From an uncultured Mailhella sp. (lineage in GTDB: Bacteria > Desulfobacterota > Desulfovibrionia > Desulfovibrionales > Desulfovibrionaceae), in NCBI GenBank assembly GCA_944322635.1, contig CALUPL010000069.1, forward strand, positions 1 through 55,187: a stretch of DNA of 55,187 bases, given 5' to 3'. Position numbers and translations under genes: made by a program. Shown here one piece after another: positions 27,938 through 36,711 of the stretch. Numbering within the stretch: position 1 is the stretch's first letter; every line of letters begins with the position of its first letter. The notes below the pieces were generated by a model that ran no database searches, was not told the DNA's origin, and saw only the letters and a list, made by a program, of their open reading frames with translations.

Positions 27938-29599
27938 TTATTCCATGATGATGGAGTCGCAGGTGCAGCCGCCGGGAATCATGGGAAGCACCTTCTCGTC
28001 CTTGTCGATGCAGCAGTGAATCCACACGGGCACTTCGCTCTGAAGAGCCTCGGTCATGGCCTTTTCGAGATCGTCCATGTTCTCGCAGTGGAAGCCCTTG
28101 CCGCCGAATCCTTCAATAACCTTCACATAGTCCGTGCGGCGATTGAGGTCGGTGCAGGAGTAGCGCTTACCGTAGAAACTCGTCTGCCACTGCCGCACCA
28201 TACCGAGGACATGGTTGTCCAGAATGACGGTGATGACGGGAAGACCGAAACTCACTGCCGTGCAGGCCTCGTTCATGTTCATATGGAAGGAGCCGTCACC
28301 GGTAAAGAGCACTACTCTCTTTTCCGGTCTTGCAATTTTTGCACCTATGGCCGCGCCGTAGCCGAAGCCCATGGTGCCGAGGCCGCCGCTCGTAAGGAAG
28401 TGCCGGGGCTTGACATGATGCAGATACTGAGCAGCCCACATCTGATGCTGACCGACATCGGTTACATAAATGGCGTCGAGACCGGCCATTTCGTTGACCT
28501 TGCGGATGACCTGATGAGGCTTGAGTGTCGTGCCGCTGTCTTCGGGATGATAGTCTTCCTGCTTCCATTCAGCGATCTGGGCAAGCCATTCGTCGCGGCA
28601 GGTCTGATGCAGCTTGGGCAGAAGAGCACAGATAACGTCCTTCACGTCGCCCACAAGGCTGACATCCACGCCCACGTTCTTGTTCACTTCACTGGGGTCA
28701 ATATCAATCTGAATAAGCTTGGCGCGGCGGCCGAAAGCGTCGGGAGCGAGAGCCACGCGATCGCTGAAACGAGTACCCACGGCCACCATGACATCGGCAT
28801 AGTCAAGAGCGAAGTTGCTGGTACGGCAGCCGTGCATGCCCACCATGCCGAGATTGAGAGGATCGTCGCTGTCAATAACGCCCGCGCCCATGAGAGTATA
28901 GGCTCCGGGCATGCAGGTCTTCTTCATGAGGGCGGCAAGTTCCGCACTCGCTCCGGAAGAAATGACGCCGCCGCCGTAGTAGATGGCCGGACGCTGTGCG
29001 TTGTTGATGATGTCCGCCGCCTTGTCGATGGCGTCCATGTCGATGTTGGAAACATAGCTGTCGCGCACGGGCGCGGCAGGCACGAATTCGGCCACGGCCG
29101 AGGTCATGTCCTTAGGAATGTCCACCAGCACCGGTCCCTTGCGGCCGGTCTGAGCAATGCGGAAGGCTTCGCGCAGAATGTCGGCAAGGTCTTCCACGCG
29201 GTCCACCACAAAGTTGTGCTTGGTGATGGGCATGGTGATACCGGCAATGTACACTTCCTGGAAGCTGTCCTGTCCGATGAGCGGGGTGGGCACGTTGCCG
29301 GTAATGGCCACCATGGGAACGCTGTCCATATAGGCCGTGGCAATGCCGGTAACAAGATTGGTCGCACCGGGACCGCTCGTTACCAGAACAACGCCGGTGC
29401 GGCCGGTAGCACGGGCGTAGCCATCGGCCGCATGAGCGGCGCCCTGTTCGTGGGCAGTAATGATATGACGGATACGATCCTGGTATTTATACAGTGCGTC
29501 GTACAGATTCAACACAGCGCCGCCGGGGTAGCCGAACAGTGTATCAACGCCCTGCTCCACCAGCACTTCACAAAAAATTTCCGAACCGGTCAGTTTCAT
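27938..29599 (-). CDS. ilvB: Acetolactate synthase large subunit IlvB
   Basis: IlvB is the TPP- and FAD-dependent catalytic subunit that starts valine and leucine (and isoleucine) synthesis. The protein has the three TPP-enzyme domains: GYPGGAVL near residue 23, the catalytic Glu in TAHEQGAAHAADG near 47, and the TPP/Mg motif GDGSFHMNMNEA with a later ILDN. The frame opens at 29608 (MKNMKLTG). I prefer the ATG at 29599 because AAGGA is 8 bases from it but overlaps the first ATG. That gives 553 residues, the normal length. A structured leader precedes it. Confidence 0.93.
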   Translation of the reverse strand: MKLTGSEIFCEVLVEQGVDTLFGYPGGAVLNLYDALYKYQDRIRHIITAHEQGAAHAADGYARATGRTGVVLVTSGPGATNLVTGIATAYMDSVPMVAITGNVPTPLIGQDSFQEVYIAGITMPITKHNFVVDRVEDLADILREAFRIAQTGRKGPVLVDIPKDMTSAVAEFVPAAPVRDSYVSNIDMDAIDKAADIINNAQRPAIYYGGGVISSGASAELAALMKKTCMPGAYTLMGAGVIDSDDPLNLGMVGMHGCRTSNFALDYADVMVAVGTRFSDRVALAPDAFGRRAKLIQIDIDPSEVNKNVGVDVSLVGDVKDVICALLPKLHQTCRDEWLAQIAEWKQEDYHPEDSGTTLKPHQVIRKVNEMAGLDAIYVTDVGQHQMWAAQYLHHVKPRHFLTSGGLGTMGFGYGAAIGAKIARPEKRVVLFTGDGSFHMNMNEACTAVSFGLPVITVILDNHVLGMVRQWQTSFYGKRYSCTDLNRRTDYVKVIEGFGGKGFHCENMDDLEKAMTEALQSEVPVWIHCCIDKDEKVLPMIPGGCTCDSIIME

Positions 29600-29631
29600 A
29601 TTCTTCATCCTTATGGGCTGAAACCATGCTG

Positions 29632-29722
29632 ATCCGCACGAGGCGGACCTCCCCCAGTCTCACGATTGCCGCTTTGCAGCGGCATTTCGGTCTGCTCCCC
29701 TTTCGAACCCTTACGGTCCGCC
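29632..29722 (-). promoter_or_regulatory. Structured ilvB leader, candidate riboswitch or attenuator
   Basis: On the minus strand GGCGGACC (29722-29715) can pair with GGTCCGCC (29649-29642), enclosing about 65 bases. Inside is a 7-bp hairpin with a GCAA tetraloop (29667-29684). The distal arm can instead pair with the next bases (TCCGC/GCGGA, 29633-29647) just before the ribosome binding site region, so two exclusive folds exist. No leader peptide rich in Ile, Leu or Val codons is seen: the only short frame encodes MPLQSGNRETGGG. It matches no riboswitch class I know. Confidence 0.45.
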
Positions 29723-29912
29723 TTATGGGTACAGGCGTTAATCGTAGAATAATACTGGACTGCTTCTTCTTGTCTTGTCAAGTGAGGAAAGGCAAAATAA
29801 CCGACCGAAAAAGCAAACTATTTTTTTCACATTTTCGAAAAACGCCCGTAAGTACAAGGAAATAACGACGAGGACGGAAATGTCGGCGTATCCTGTTTTT
29901 TCAAAATTCCCA

Positions 29913-29977
29913 CGACAATATAAAAATGTCCCACTTCTCCCCGTTTGCTGACGAATTGATACATTTTTATATTGTCG
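29913..29977. repeat. Perfect 17-bp inverted repeat, 31-base spacer
   Basis: CGACAATATAAAAATGT (29913-29929) and its exact complement (29961-29977) flank 31 bases. Each arm contains TATAAAA-like sequence. It may be a pair of operators or divergent promoter elements, or a long hairpin. Confidence 0.8.
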
Positions 29978-30315
29978 CTGTTCTGAGCTGCCCCCAGAGA
30001 TCGTTCCGACAGCGACCCGGGTTCTTCAGTTCTCCCCCTCGTCTCCGCTCTGTTCCCCGCCCCGAAAAAAACTAGGAACAGGATCGGCTCTTTTCCCTCT
30101 TTCTTTTTAAGGATAGAAGGAACAGACGGATATCGCTCCGGCCCATGACGGAGCTTTTTCCCTGCCGCAGGAATCTCTGTTCCGACGACGATCGACTTCC
30201 GTGCCCTGCCCCGACAATCTTCCGCCGGATGATCCGTAACGTGGCTGCTGTACGTTCATGCCCTCATCTGAATTTCGCCGTCCGGGCGCTTCATTTTTTT
30301 CAAGGAGAGCTGCGC

Positions 30316-31266
30316 ATGACTCACAAGATCTATTCCGGCTTCGACAAGCTGCCCCGGGGGCTGGCTTCCGACATTGTCACACCGGGCTGCCTCGTACTGG
30401 AAGGCGGTGCTCTGCGCGGCACCTACAGTGTGGGAGTCATGGACGCCATGATGGAGGCCGACGTCAATCTTTCCTGCACCATCGGCGTGTCCGCCGGAGC
30501 CCTCAACGGCATAAGCTACGTGTCGGGACAGATAGGCCGTTCGGCACGCAGTCCTCTGCGCTACCGACACGATCCGCGCTACTTCGGCCTCGGGGCCTTT
30601 TTGCGCAACCGCACGCCCTTCGGATTCGACTTCATGTTCGGAGAACTCTCCACGACGCTCGACCCGCTGGACATGAAACGATTCCTCAGCCCGGAACGCC
30701 GTTTCGTGGCCGTTGCCACGAACTGTCTTACAGGCGAGCCGGAATATTTCGAAAAAGGACGCTGCTCCGACATCATGCTGGCCACACGGGCATCATCCAC
30801 CATGCCCTACATATCGCAAATGGTGCGTATGAACGGCGCTCCCTATCTCGACGGGGGCTGTTCCTGCAAAATTCCCTTTCGCTGGGCGCTGGAAAACGGC
30901 TTCAAAGCCGTCGTGGTCATAAAAACCCGGCCCGACGACTACCGCCGCAACGCCGAAGCCGGAAAAATGCTTGCTCGTCTCTGCTATGGCCGCCGCTGGC
31001 CTGCGCTCGCCGAAGCTCTGGCCCGGAGCAACGCCGACTACAACTGCTTGTGCGACGATATAGAAAAGCTCCGGCATGAAGGCCGCCTTTTCGTCATAAG
31101 CCCTTCCCGCTTCATGGATATAGGACGCATGGAAAAGGATCTGGAAAAGCTCGGAGAATGGTACTGGCTCGGCTATCGCGATGCCTGGAACGTCATGGCG
31201 GAACTCAAGACCTACCTGGCCGAAAAAAACGACGACACGCACGAAAAAACAGCTTCGAAGCTCTGA
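30316..31266 (+). CDS. Patatin-like phospholipase
   Basis: This 316-residue protein has the patatin catalytic set: oxyanion loop LEGGALRG near residue 27, nucleophile motif GVSAG near residue 57 and the catalytic Asp in YLDGGCS near residue 175. These form a Ser-Asp dyad that hydrolyses acyl esters, and bacterial members act on phospholipids or acylated substrates. No signal peptide is seen. The start at 30316 has AAGGAG eight bases upstream, and the open frame back to 30145 is not conserved. It is most like the YjjU/RssA-type cytoplasmic subgroup; its physiological substrate is unknown. Confidence 0.85.
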   Translation: MTHKIYSGFDKLPRGLASDIVTPGCLVLEGGALRGTYSVGVMDAMMEADVNLSCTIGVSAGALNGISYVSGQIGRSARSPLRYRHDPRYFGLGAFLRNRTPFGFDFMFGELSTTLDPLDMKRFLSPERRFVAVATNCLTGEPEYFEKGRCSDIMLATRASSTMPYISQMVRMNGAPYLDGGCSCKIPFRWALENGFKAVVVIKTRPDDYRRNAEAGKMLARLCYGRRWPALAEALARSNADYNCLCDDIEKLRHEGRLFVISPSRFMDIGRMEKDLEKLGEWYWLGYRDAWNVMAELKTYLAEKNDDTHEKTASKL

Positions 31267-31417
31267 GCGCCGCAGCAACGGTGCTCTCCGCCGTTGCGGA
31301 AAGACGACCGAACGCATTTTTCTGTCCGTCGCTTCCGCCCCGTGCGGAACCTTTTTAAATGACTTGAAGAAGGCAACGGACCTGCTTCCAAAAACATTCT
31401 TCCCTGCAGTGGGCATG

Positions 31418-31447
31418 AAAAAAGCTCCCGGACGGGGGAGCTTTTCC
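31418..31447. terminator. Bidirectional terminator between patatin and TSCPD genes
   Basis: AAAAGCTCCC (31420-31429) pairs with GGGAGCTTTT (31436-31445). The A- and T-rich outer arms suit both converging genes. Confidence 0.8.
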
Positions 31448-31497
31448 TGTTTGCGGGCATCGGTCGAAGCCGCAGGCCCGTCATCAAAACGGCACCG

Positions 31498-31824
31498 CTA
31501 CTTCTTCATGGACGCAAAGGACTCCAGACCGAAACGCGGCTTTTCCTGCGCCACACCGGAATCCAGCCGGTCTCGAAGCTCCAGAAGAGCCTTGCGAAGC
31601 TGCTCCGGGCAGGAAGTAACCTTGGAAGTGGGGCATATGGGCATGTCGGCGAAACGCTCGATCACGTCGTCGATGTGCATGCCGCGTATGAGACGGCTTA
31701 TCCCCTGAAGATTGCCGGGGCAGCCGCCCTTGAATTCGAAGTTGGTGATGGTTCTGGTCGTGTCGTCCACTTCTATCATGAACATCTTGGAGCATACGCG
31801 CTCCGGAGTGAAAACAAACTGCAT
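31498..31824 (-). CDS. TSCPD-domain protein (TIGR03905-like)
   Basis: This 108-residue protein resembles the stand-alone TSCPD family related to the C-terminal extension of some class II ribonucleotide reductases. Signature segments are FKGGCPGNLQGISRLIRGM near residue 31 and TSCPEQLRKAL near residue 69, each with a conserved Cys. The function is unknown; links to nucleotide reduction or thiol chemistry are guesses from the domain. GGAGG lies six bases before the ATG. The gene is single and converges on the patatin gene. Confidence 0.75.
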   Translation of the reverse strand: MQFVFTPERVCSKMFMIEVDDTTRTITNFEFKGGCPGNLQGISRLIRGMHIDDVIERFADMPICPTSKVTSCPEQLRKALLELRDRLDSGVAQEKPRFGLESFASMKK

Positions 31825-32178
31825 GGTTATCCTCCGTTGTTGGAAAACAGTGTATTACGAAAAACTCCCGATTATGGCAAGAAGCGGAAAAAAGCATTTC
31901 CAGACATCTTCTTCCTATGGACACATCGACATGCGCCTCTCCTTCCGCACTCAGAGCTTACATGAAGCTGCGTCCGCTCCGCTCTTCCGTGGTCCGGACC
32001 TCCCCATCCCCGCGAGGTTGACGCCACGCAATTTTGTCCTATCTTGAACGTGCCGTGCATGCCTGTTTTTCTCTTCGGCGGAAACCGGAAGAAATCAGGC
32101 CCGCTTTCCCGGAACAACGCTCGTCCGAAAAGACCGGCCCCGCCATCAACGCGCATTCGCGCTCTCAGGAAGGTTATC
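31825..32178. other. Divergent gap between TSCPD and the first COG0523 gene
   Basis: These 354 bases hold divergent promoters that I cannot define. The frame of the downstream GTPase extends back to 32044 but without conservation. No Zur-type palindrome is obvious. Confidence 0.35.
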
Positions 32179-33483
32179 ATGAAAAAGAGAAAAATAGTTC
32201 CCATCACCGTTCTGTCCGGTTATCTCGGCGCAGGCAAAACCACGCTGCTCAATCATGTGCTCTCCAATCAGGAAGGATACAAGGTTGCCGTCATCGTCAA
32301 CGACATCGGCGAAGTGAACATCGACGCCGATCTCATTGCCAAAGGCGGCAGCGTGGAAATGGACGACAGCCTGGTGCCGCTCTCCAACGGCTGCATATGC
32401 TGTTCCCTCAAGGTTGACCTGCTCCAGCAGGTGCTCAATCTCATCGAGTCCGGCCGCTTCGACTACATTCTCATCGAAGCGAGCGGCATATGCGAACCTC
32501 TGCCCATTGCGCAGACGCTCTGCCTCGGCGACGAATCTCTTCCCAAGATCTGCCGTCTGGACGGCATAGTCACCGTAGTGGATGCTCAGCGCATGGTGGA
32601 CGAGTTCCTCGGCGGTCAGCGGCTCGTGGAAGAAGATCTCGAAGAGGAGGACGTGGCCAGCCTGGTCATTCAGCAGATAGAATTCTGCACCACCATCGTG
32701 CTCAACAAGGTGGCGGGACTTACCGAGGATCAGCTCGGACTGCTTCGCACCGTCATTCATAAGCTCCAGCCCGAAGCGAACATCATTGAAACCAACTACG
32801 GCAAGGTGGACGTGAAGGACATTCTCGACACCGGCCGCTTCGACTTCGACCGCGCCTGCTCCTCCATAGGCTGGGTTCAGGCCATGGAAGCCGACGCTCC
32901 CGAAGAAGACGAAGAAGAACACGAAGAGCATGAGCACGGGCACAAGCACGAACATGATCACGAAAAGCATGATCATGAAGAGCACGAGCACAAGCACAAA
33001 CATGATCATGATGAACACGATCATGACGGCCATGACCACAAGCACGACGAGGAAGAACACGGGCATCACGGTCACCATCACCACCATCATCACGGCGACC
33101 ACGAGCACGGCGAGGAATACGGCATTTCCACTTTCGTGTATTTCCGCCGCCCTCCTTTCGATCAGAAAAAATTCGAGGACTTCGTCAATGACGCCTGGCC
33201 GTCCAGCGTCATCCGCTGCAAGGGGCTTGTCTGGTTCCGCGACGAACCCGACACCGCCTATCTCTACGAGCAGGCAGGACGCCAGATGACCGCCTCGCCC
33301 TACGGAGAATGGGTGGCCGCCGCCCCTGCCAAACGCCAGGCCGCCGAGCGCCGTGTGGACAAACAGCTCGACAAGGAGTGGGACGACACCTACGGCGACA
33401 GAATGCAGAAGCTCGTCTTCATCGGTCAGCACATGGACAAGGCTGCCATATGCGCCGCACTTGACGCCTGTTTGGAAAAATAA
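32179..33483 (+). CDS. COG0523 (CobW/YjiA/ZNG1-like) metallochaperone GTPase with long His-rich insert
   Basis: This 434-residue GTPase belongs to the metal-insertase family that includes CobW, YeiR and ZNG1. It has Walker A GYLGAGKTT near residue 15, the metal motif NGCICC near residue 72, switch-region EASGICEPLPIAQ and the base-specificity LNKV. Between the GTPase and CobW_C domains (about residues 244-312) lies an acidic His-rich insert with more than 35 His, a likely Zn, Co or Ni store. The C-terminal domain starts near GISTFVYFRRPPF. I chose ATG 32179 after AGGAAGG. A close paralogue follows 145 bases downstream. Confidence 0.88.
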   Translation: MKKRKIVPITVLSGYLGAGKTTLLNHVLSNQEGYKVAVIVNDIGEVNIDADLIAKGGSVEMDDSLVPLSNGCICCSLKVDLLQQVLNLIESGRFDYILIEASGICEPLPIAQTLCLGDESLPKICRLDGIVTVVDAQRMVDEFLGGQRLVEEDLEEEDVASLVIQQIEFCTTIVLNKVAGLTEDQLGLLRTVIHKLQPEANIIETNYGKVDVKDILDTGRFDFDRACSSIGWVQAMEADAPEEDEEEHEEHEHGHKHEHDHEKHDHEEHEHKHKHDHDEHDHDGHDHKHDEEEHGHHGHHHHHHHGDHEHGEEYGISTFVYFRRPPFDQKKFEDFVNDAWPSSVIRCKGLVWFRDEPDTAYLYEQAGRQMTASPYGEWVAAAPAKRQAAERRVDKQLDKEWDDTYGDRMQKLVFIGQHMDKAAICAALDACLEK

Positions 33484-33628
33484 TCCGACACGAACGCCGT
33501 TGTTTTCCGGGCAGCTCTGTTTTCGGACGTTTCTCGTCCCGGCAGGCTGCCCTTTTTCCTTTCGGCCTCACAAGTCCCTCTCCGGACGTTCATTTCAGCC
33601 CGCGCCACGCGCGGTACAGCTTTTTCCC

Positions 33629-34810
33629 ATGCGCAGAAACATTGTTCCCATTACGCTTCTTACCGGATATCTCGGCGCGGGCAAAACCACGCTGCTCAAT
33701 CATGTTCTTTCCAATCAGGAAGGCTACAAGGTCGCCGTCATCGTCAACGACATAGGCGAGGTCAACATTGACGCCGCGCTCATTGAAAAAGGCGGCAACG
33801 TGGAAATGGAAAGCAGCCTCATTCCTCTTTCCAACGGCTGCATCTGCTGCACGCTCAAGGACGATCTCATGCAGCAGATTCTGGATCTTATTGCCACATG
33901 CCGCTTCGACTACATTCTCATTGAGGCGAGCGGCATTTGCGAGCCCATGCCCATTGCCCAGGCCATCACTCTGGGCGACGAAGTCATGCCCACGGTATGC
34001 CGTCTGGACGGCATAGTCACCGTGGTGGACGCCATGCGCATGGCCGACGAATTTCTGAACGGCGAAAAACTGCTCGGCGACAATGACGAGGACGACGTGG
34101 AAAGTCTGCTCATTCAGCAGATAGAGTTCTGCACCACCATCGTGCTCAACAAGGTGGACGAAGTTTACCCCGAACAGCTTGCCACGCTCAAGGCCGTCAT
34201 TCGTCAGCTTCAGCCCGAGGCGCGCATCATCGAAACCAACTACGGCAAAGTGGCCGTGAAGGACATTCTCGACACGCACGCCTTCAACTTCGCCAAGGCC
34301 GGAAAATCCGCCGGATGGATTCGCAGTCTTCAGGACTTCGATGCCCAAAAGGACGAACACGACGAGGTGCATCATGACCACGACGGCCATGCCGGACATC
34401 ACCATCACGAGCATGAGGAAGGCCATTCCCATACCGAAGAATACGGCATTTCCACCTTCGTTTACTTCCGCCGTGCCCCCTTCGATCAGGACAAGTTCAG
34501 CGAATTTGTGGAAATGGCCTGGCCGGAAACCGTCATACGCTGCAAGGGGCTTCTCTGGTTCAAGAAAAACCCGTCCATGTCCTACATGTTCGAACAGGCC
34601 GGAAAGCAGACCGTGGCCACGCCGTTCGGCCGCTGGATGGCTTCCGCTCCGGCGGAGCAGCGCAAAAAGGCCCGGGCGTCCAACCCGGAACTCGACCGCA
34701 ACTGGGATGACCGCTACGGCGACCGCATGATCAAGCTGGTGTTCATAGGCCGCCACATGGACAAGAACGCCATCAGTACCGCGCTCGACGCCTGCCTCGC
34801 CGACGACTGA
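33629..34810 (+). CDS. Second COG0523 metallochaperone GTPase (tandem paralogue)
   Basis: This 393-residue protein is a near copy of the preceding one: the first 65 residues differ at few positions (GYLGAGKTT, NGCICC, EASGICEPMPIAQ all kept). The His-rich insert is much shorter (about residues 243-270, roughly 13 His), so metal capacity probably differs. The start at 33629 aligns with the paralogue but has no clear ribosome binding site, so translation may be weak or dependent on conditions. Tandem duplication followed by divergence of the insert is the simplest history. Function in Zn, Co or Ni delivery is inferred. Confidence 0.88.
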   Translation: MRRNIVPITLLTGYLGAGKTTLLNHVLSNQEGYKVAVIVNDIGEVNIDAALIEKGGNVEMESSLIPLSNGCICCTLKDDLMQQILDLIATCRFDYILIEASGICEPMPIAQAITLGDEVMPTVCRLDGIVTVVDAMRMADEFLNGEKLLGDNDEDDVESLLIQQIEFCTTIVLNKVDEVYPEQLATLKAVIRQLQPEARIIETNYGKVAVKDILDTHAFNFAKAGKSAGWIRSLQDFDAQKDEHDEVHHDHDGHAGHHHHEHEEGHSHTEEYGISTFVYFRRAPFDQDKFSEFVEMAWPETVIRCKGLLWFKKNPSMSYMFEQAGKQTVATPFGRWMASAPAEQRKKARASNPELDRNWDDRYGDRMIKLVFIGRHMDKNAISTALDACLADD

Positions 34811-35224
34811 GCACGTTTTCCTTTTCGGGAGGGGACAGGCTCTTTGCTTTGCCTGCCCTCCCCCGGAATTTTGCGTCGCCACTCCGGCAGAAACGACCTT
34901 CCGCTGAAGGCCTTTCGGCCTCGACGCCGACCAAAACGGCCTTGCCGGAACCAAAGCCCCGGCTCGGCCGGTCGGGTCACGGGGCGACGCCGTCTTCCTT
35001 TTCCGCTCCAGACGGATCCTTCTCCCAGCCCCTTCCCCAAAAGAGCTCCAGACAAACGGCATCCGCAACACATTCCATTCTCCATCCTTCCCTAATCCTT
35101 CCATAATTATCCATTCGCTCCTCTTTTATCTCCACGGCTCTTGTGGTATGCTGAACTTCATACCGGGACAGCGGCATTTCTTCAGGGTATTCCTGCCCCG
35201 TCCCGACGGCATCTGGAGCTGATT
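34811..35224. other. Gap before the metallophosphoesterase gene
   Basis: I see no gene, repeat or clear terminator in these 414 bases apart from GGAG before the next start. The left half is GC-rich and the last 100 bases are AT-richer, where the promoter is likely. Confidence 0.35.
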
Positions 35225-36253
35225 ATGCTGAATGGTTATGACGTGATAGGTGACATACACGGATGTGCGGACAGACTGGAAGCCCTTCTCTCCCGTCTCG
35301 GTTATGAAAAAAACGGAGGCGTGTGGAGACATCCGGACAGACTGGCCGTTTTTCTCGGTGATTACATCGACCGGGGCCCGCAGATTCTGGAAACCCTGAA
35401 CATAGTCCGCAATATGCGCGAGGCCGGTTCCGCGGAATGCCTCATGGGAAACCATGAGTTCAACGCCGTATGCTGGAGCACTCCCGACCCCGACAATCCC
35501 GGCGGCTATCTTCGCAGTCACAACGAAAGGCATACTGCCCAGCACGCCGCCACACTGGAACAGCTGGCAGGCTGCTACCAGCCGTGGATTCAATGGATGC
35601 GCACCCTGCCCCTGTGGCTGGAGCTGGGAGACCTGGGCGGCGACGGAAACCGGCTGCACATGGTGCACGCCTGCTGGTCTCCCGAAGCCATGCGCACGCT
35701 GCTCAACGATGAATGCGGCGGCGAAGCCATGCTGACCGGCCGCAGAGACGCCCCCCGCCTTACCGAAGCCGGCTACCTGCGCGCGGGCGGCGACGACGGC
35801 AGCTGCGAACATCAGGCCGTGGAAGTTCTGCTCAACGGACCGGAGATTCCCCTGCCGGAAAATGCGGAATTTCAGGACAAGAACGGAATCACGCGCAAAA
35901 GCATACGTGTCAGATGGTGGCTCGGCATGGGCGAAACCTGCCGTGACATGGCGCTTATGGGGCAGGACGATCTGCCGTCCGTTCCCGAAAACTCCATGCC
36001 CGAACCCGGAATCTGGGAAGCCATTCCGGTGGAATACCCCACGTTTTTCGGTCATTACTGGAGAAGTCCCGGCGAAAGCATCCGTCTGTACGCTCCCTCG
36101 GTGGTCTGCCTCGATTTCAGTGCCGTGAACGGCGGTCCGCTTGTGGCCTATCGGTGGAACAGAGGAGATTCCACGCTCAGAGACGACCGTTTCGTATGGG
36201 TGGACAAGAATGCGGACGCCACATCCCGATCCAAGCGCATTTTTTTCCCCTGA
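35225..36253 (+). CDS. Calcineurin-like metallophosphoesterase (PrpE/Ser-Thr phosphatase-like)
   Basis: The 342-residue protein has the metallophosphoesterase ligands in order: GDIHGC near residue 9, GDYIDRG near 45, GNHEF near 73 and a His in MVHACW near 145, with a later GHYW near 277. The plan is that of PP2A-like bacterial phosphatases such as PrpE, with a longer C-terminal half. These enzymes hydrolyse phosphoproteins or dinucleoside polyphosphates; the substrate here is unknown. ATG 35225 (MLNGYDVIGD) follows GGAGCTGATT. The frame opens at 35141 but that extension is not conserved. Confidence 0.82.
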   Translation: MLNGYDVIGDIHGCADRLEALLSRLGYEKNGGVWRHPDRLAVFLGDYIDRGPQILETLNIVRNMREAGSAECLMGNHEFNAVCWSTPDPDNPGGYLRSHNERHTAQHAATLEQLAGCYQPWIQWMRTLPLWLELGDLGGDGNRLHMVHACWSPEAMRTLLNDECGGEAMLTGRRDAPRLTEAGYLRAGGDDGSCEHQAVEVLLNGPEIPLPENAEFQDKNGITRKSIRVRWWLGMGETCRDMALMGQDDLPSVPENSMPEPGIWEAIPVEYPTFFGHYWRSPGESIRLYAPSVVCLDFSAVNGGPLVAYRWNRGDSTLRDDRFVWVDKNADATSRSKRIFFP

Positions 36254-36711
36254 TACGTTGCCGTCCGAAATCGCGTCGAAGAAAGAATGACGTCTCCATA
36301 TCAGGGAAAACCCGGCTCTTCGGAGGCAACACAATTCGAGCGATCAGACTCTCTTCTGAACCGGGACGTTTTGCAGGCATAAAAAAGCTCCCTTGAAGGG
36401 AGCTTTTTTATGCCGCCGTGCCCGGCGCATCAGAACGAAACCGACAGGCGCGCGGCTCAACGAAGAAACGGACGGGCTTGCCGGAAAGAAGACCTGTTTT
36501 CTTTCCGACAAACGCTCCTTCCTGCCAGAATCAGAGCTTTCCCGCCCGTTCCGTCCGTTTTCCGGCCTCAAAAACAGCGTATTTTGTGCGCATCCGGGAA
36601 GTACCTCCGTTTTCTCATCCGCCGACTTTCCGCATCGGCACTCCCGGCACAAAACCCGGAACACATCGGCAGAGGGCAGGATGCAGCTGCAACATCCGCC
36701 CCGCCATGCCC
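36254..36711. other. Convergent gap between metallophosphoesterase and hydG
   Basis: These 458 bases hold the terminator at 36381-36410. The rest has only shadow reading frames and I see no further element. Confidence 0.4.
36381..36410. terminator. Bidirectional terminator
   Basis: AAAAAAGCTCCC and GGGAGCTTTTTT are exact complements around a TTGAA loop. The run of A before and T after make it work in both directions. It probably ends the metallophosphoesterase gene; hydG ends more than 300 bases away. Confidence 0.85.

Larger units (their letters stand above)
29600..30315. other. Divergent control region between ilvB and the patatin gene
   Basis: These 716 bases contain the ilvB leader (29632-29722), a possible TTGACA on the minus strand (29776-29781) and a perfect 17-bp inverted repeat (29913-29929 and 29961-29977). 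Frames in 30145-30315 upstream of the patatin start are not conserved and I see no separate gene. Confidence 0.5.

Noticed and set aside
27779..29632. Plus-strand open frame (617 codons) opposite ilvB
   Set aside because: ilvB on the minus strand has every family motif; the opposite frame has none.
29749..29781. Sigma-70 promoter TTGACA/TATTAT before ilvB
   Set aside because: Both boxes are good but 21 bases apart, too far for a normal promoter; I mention TTGACA only as a possibility.
29640..29800. Leader-peptide attenuator for ilvBNC
   Set aside because: The only short frame in the leader has no run of Ile, Leu or Val codons.
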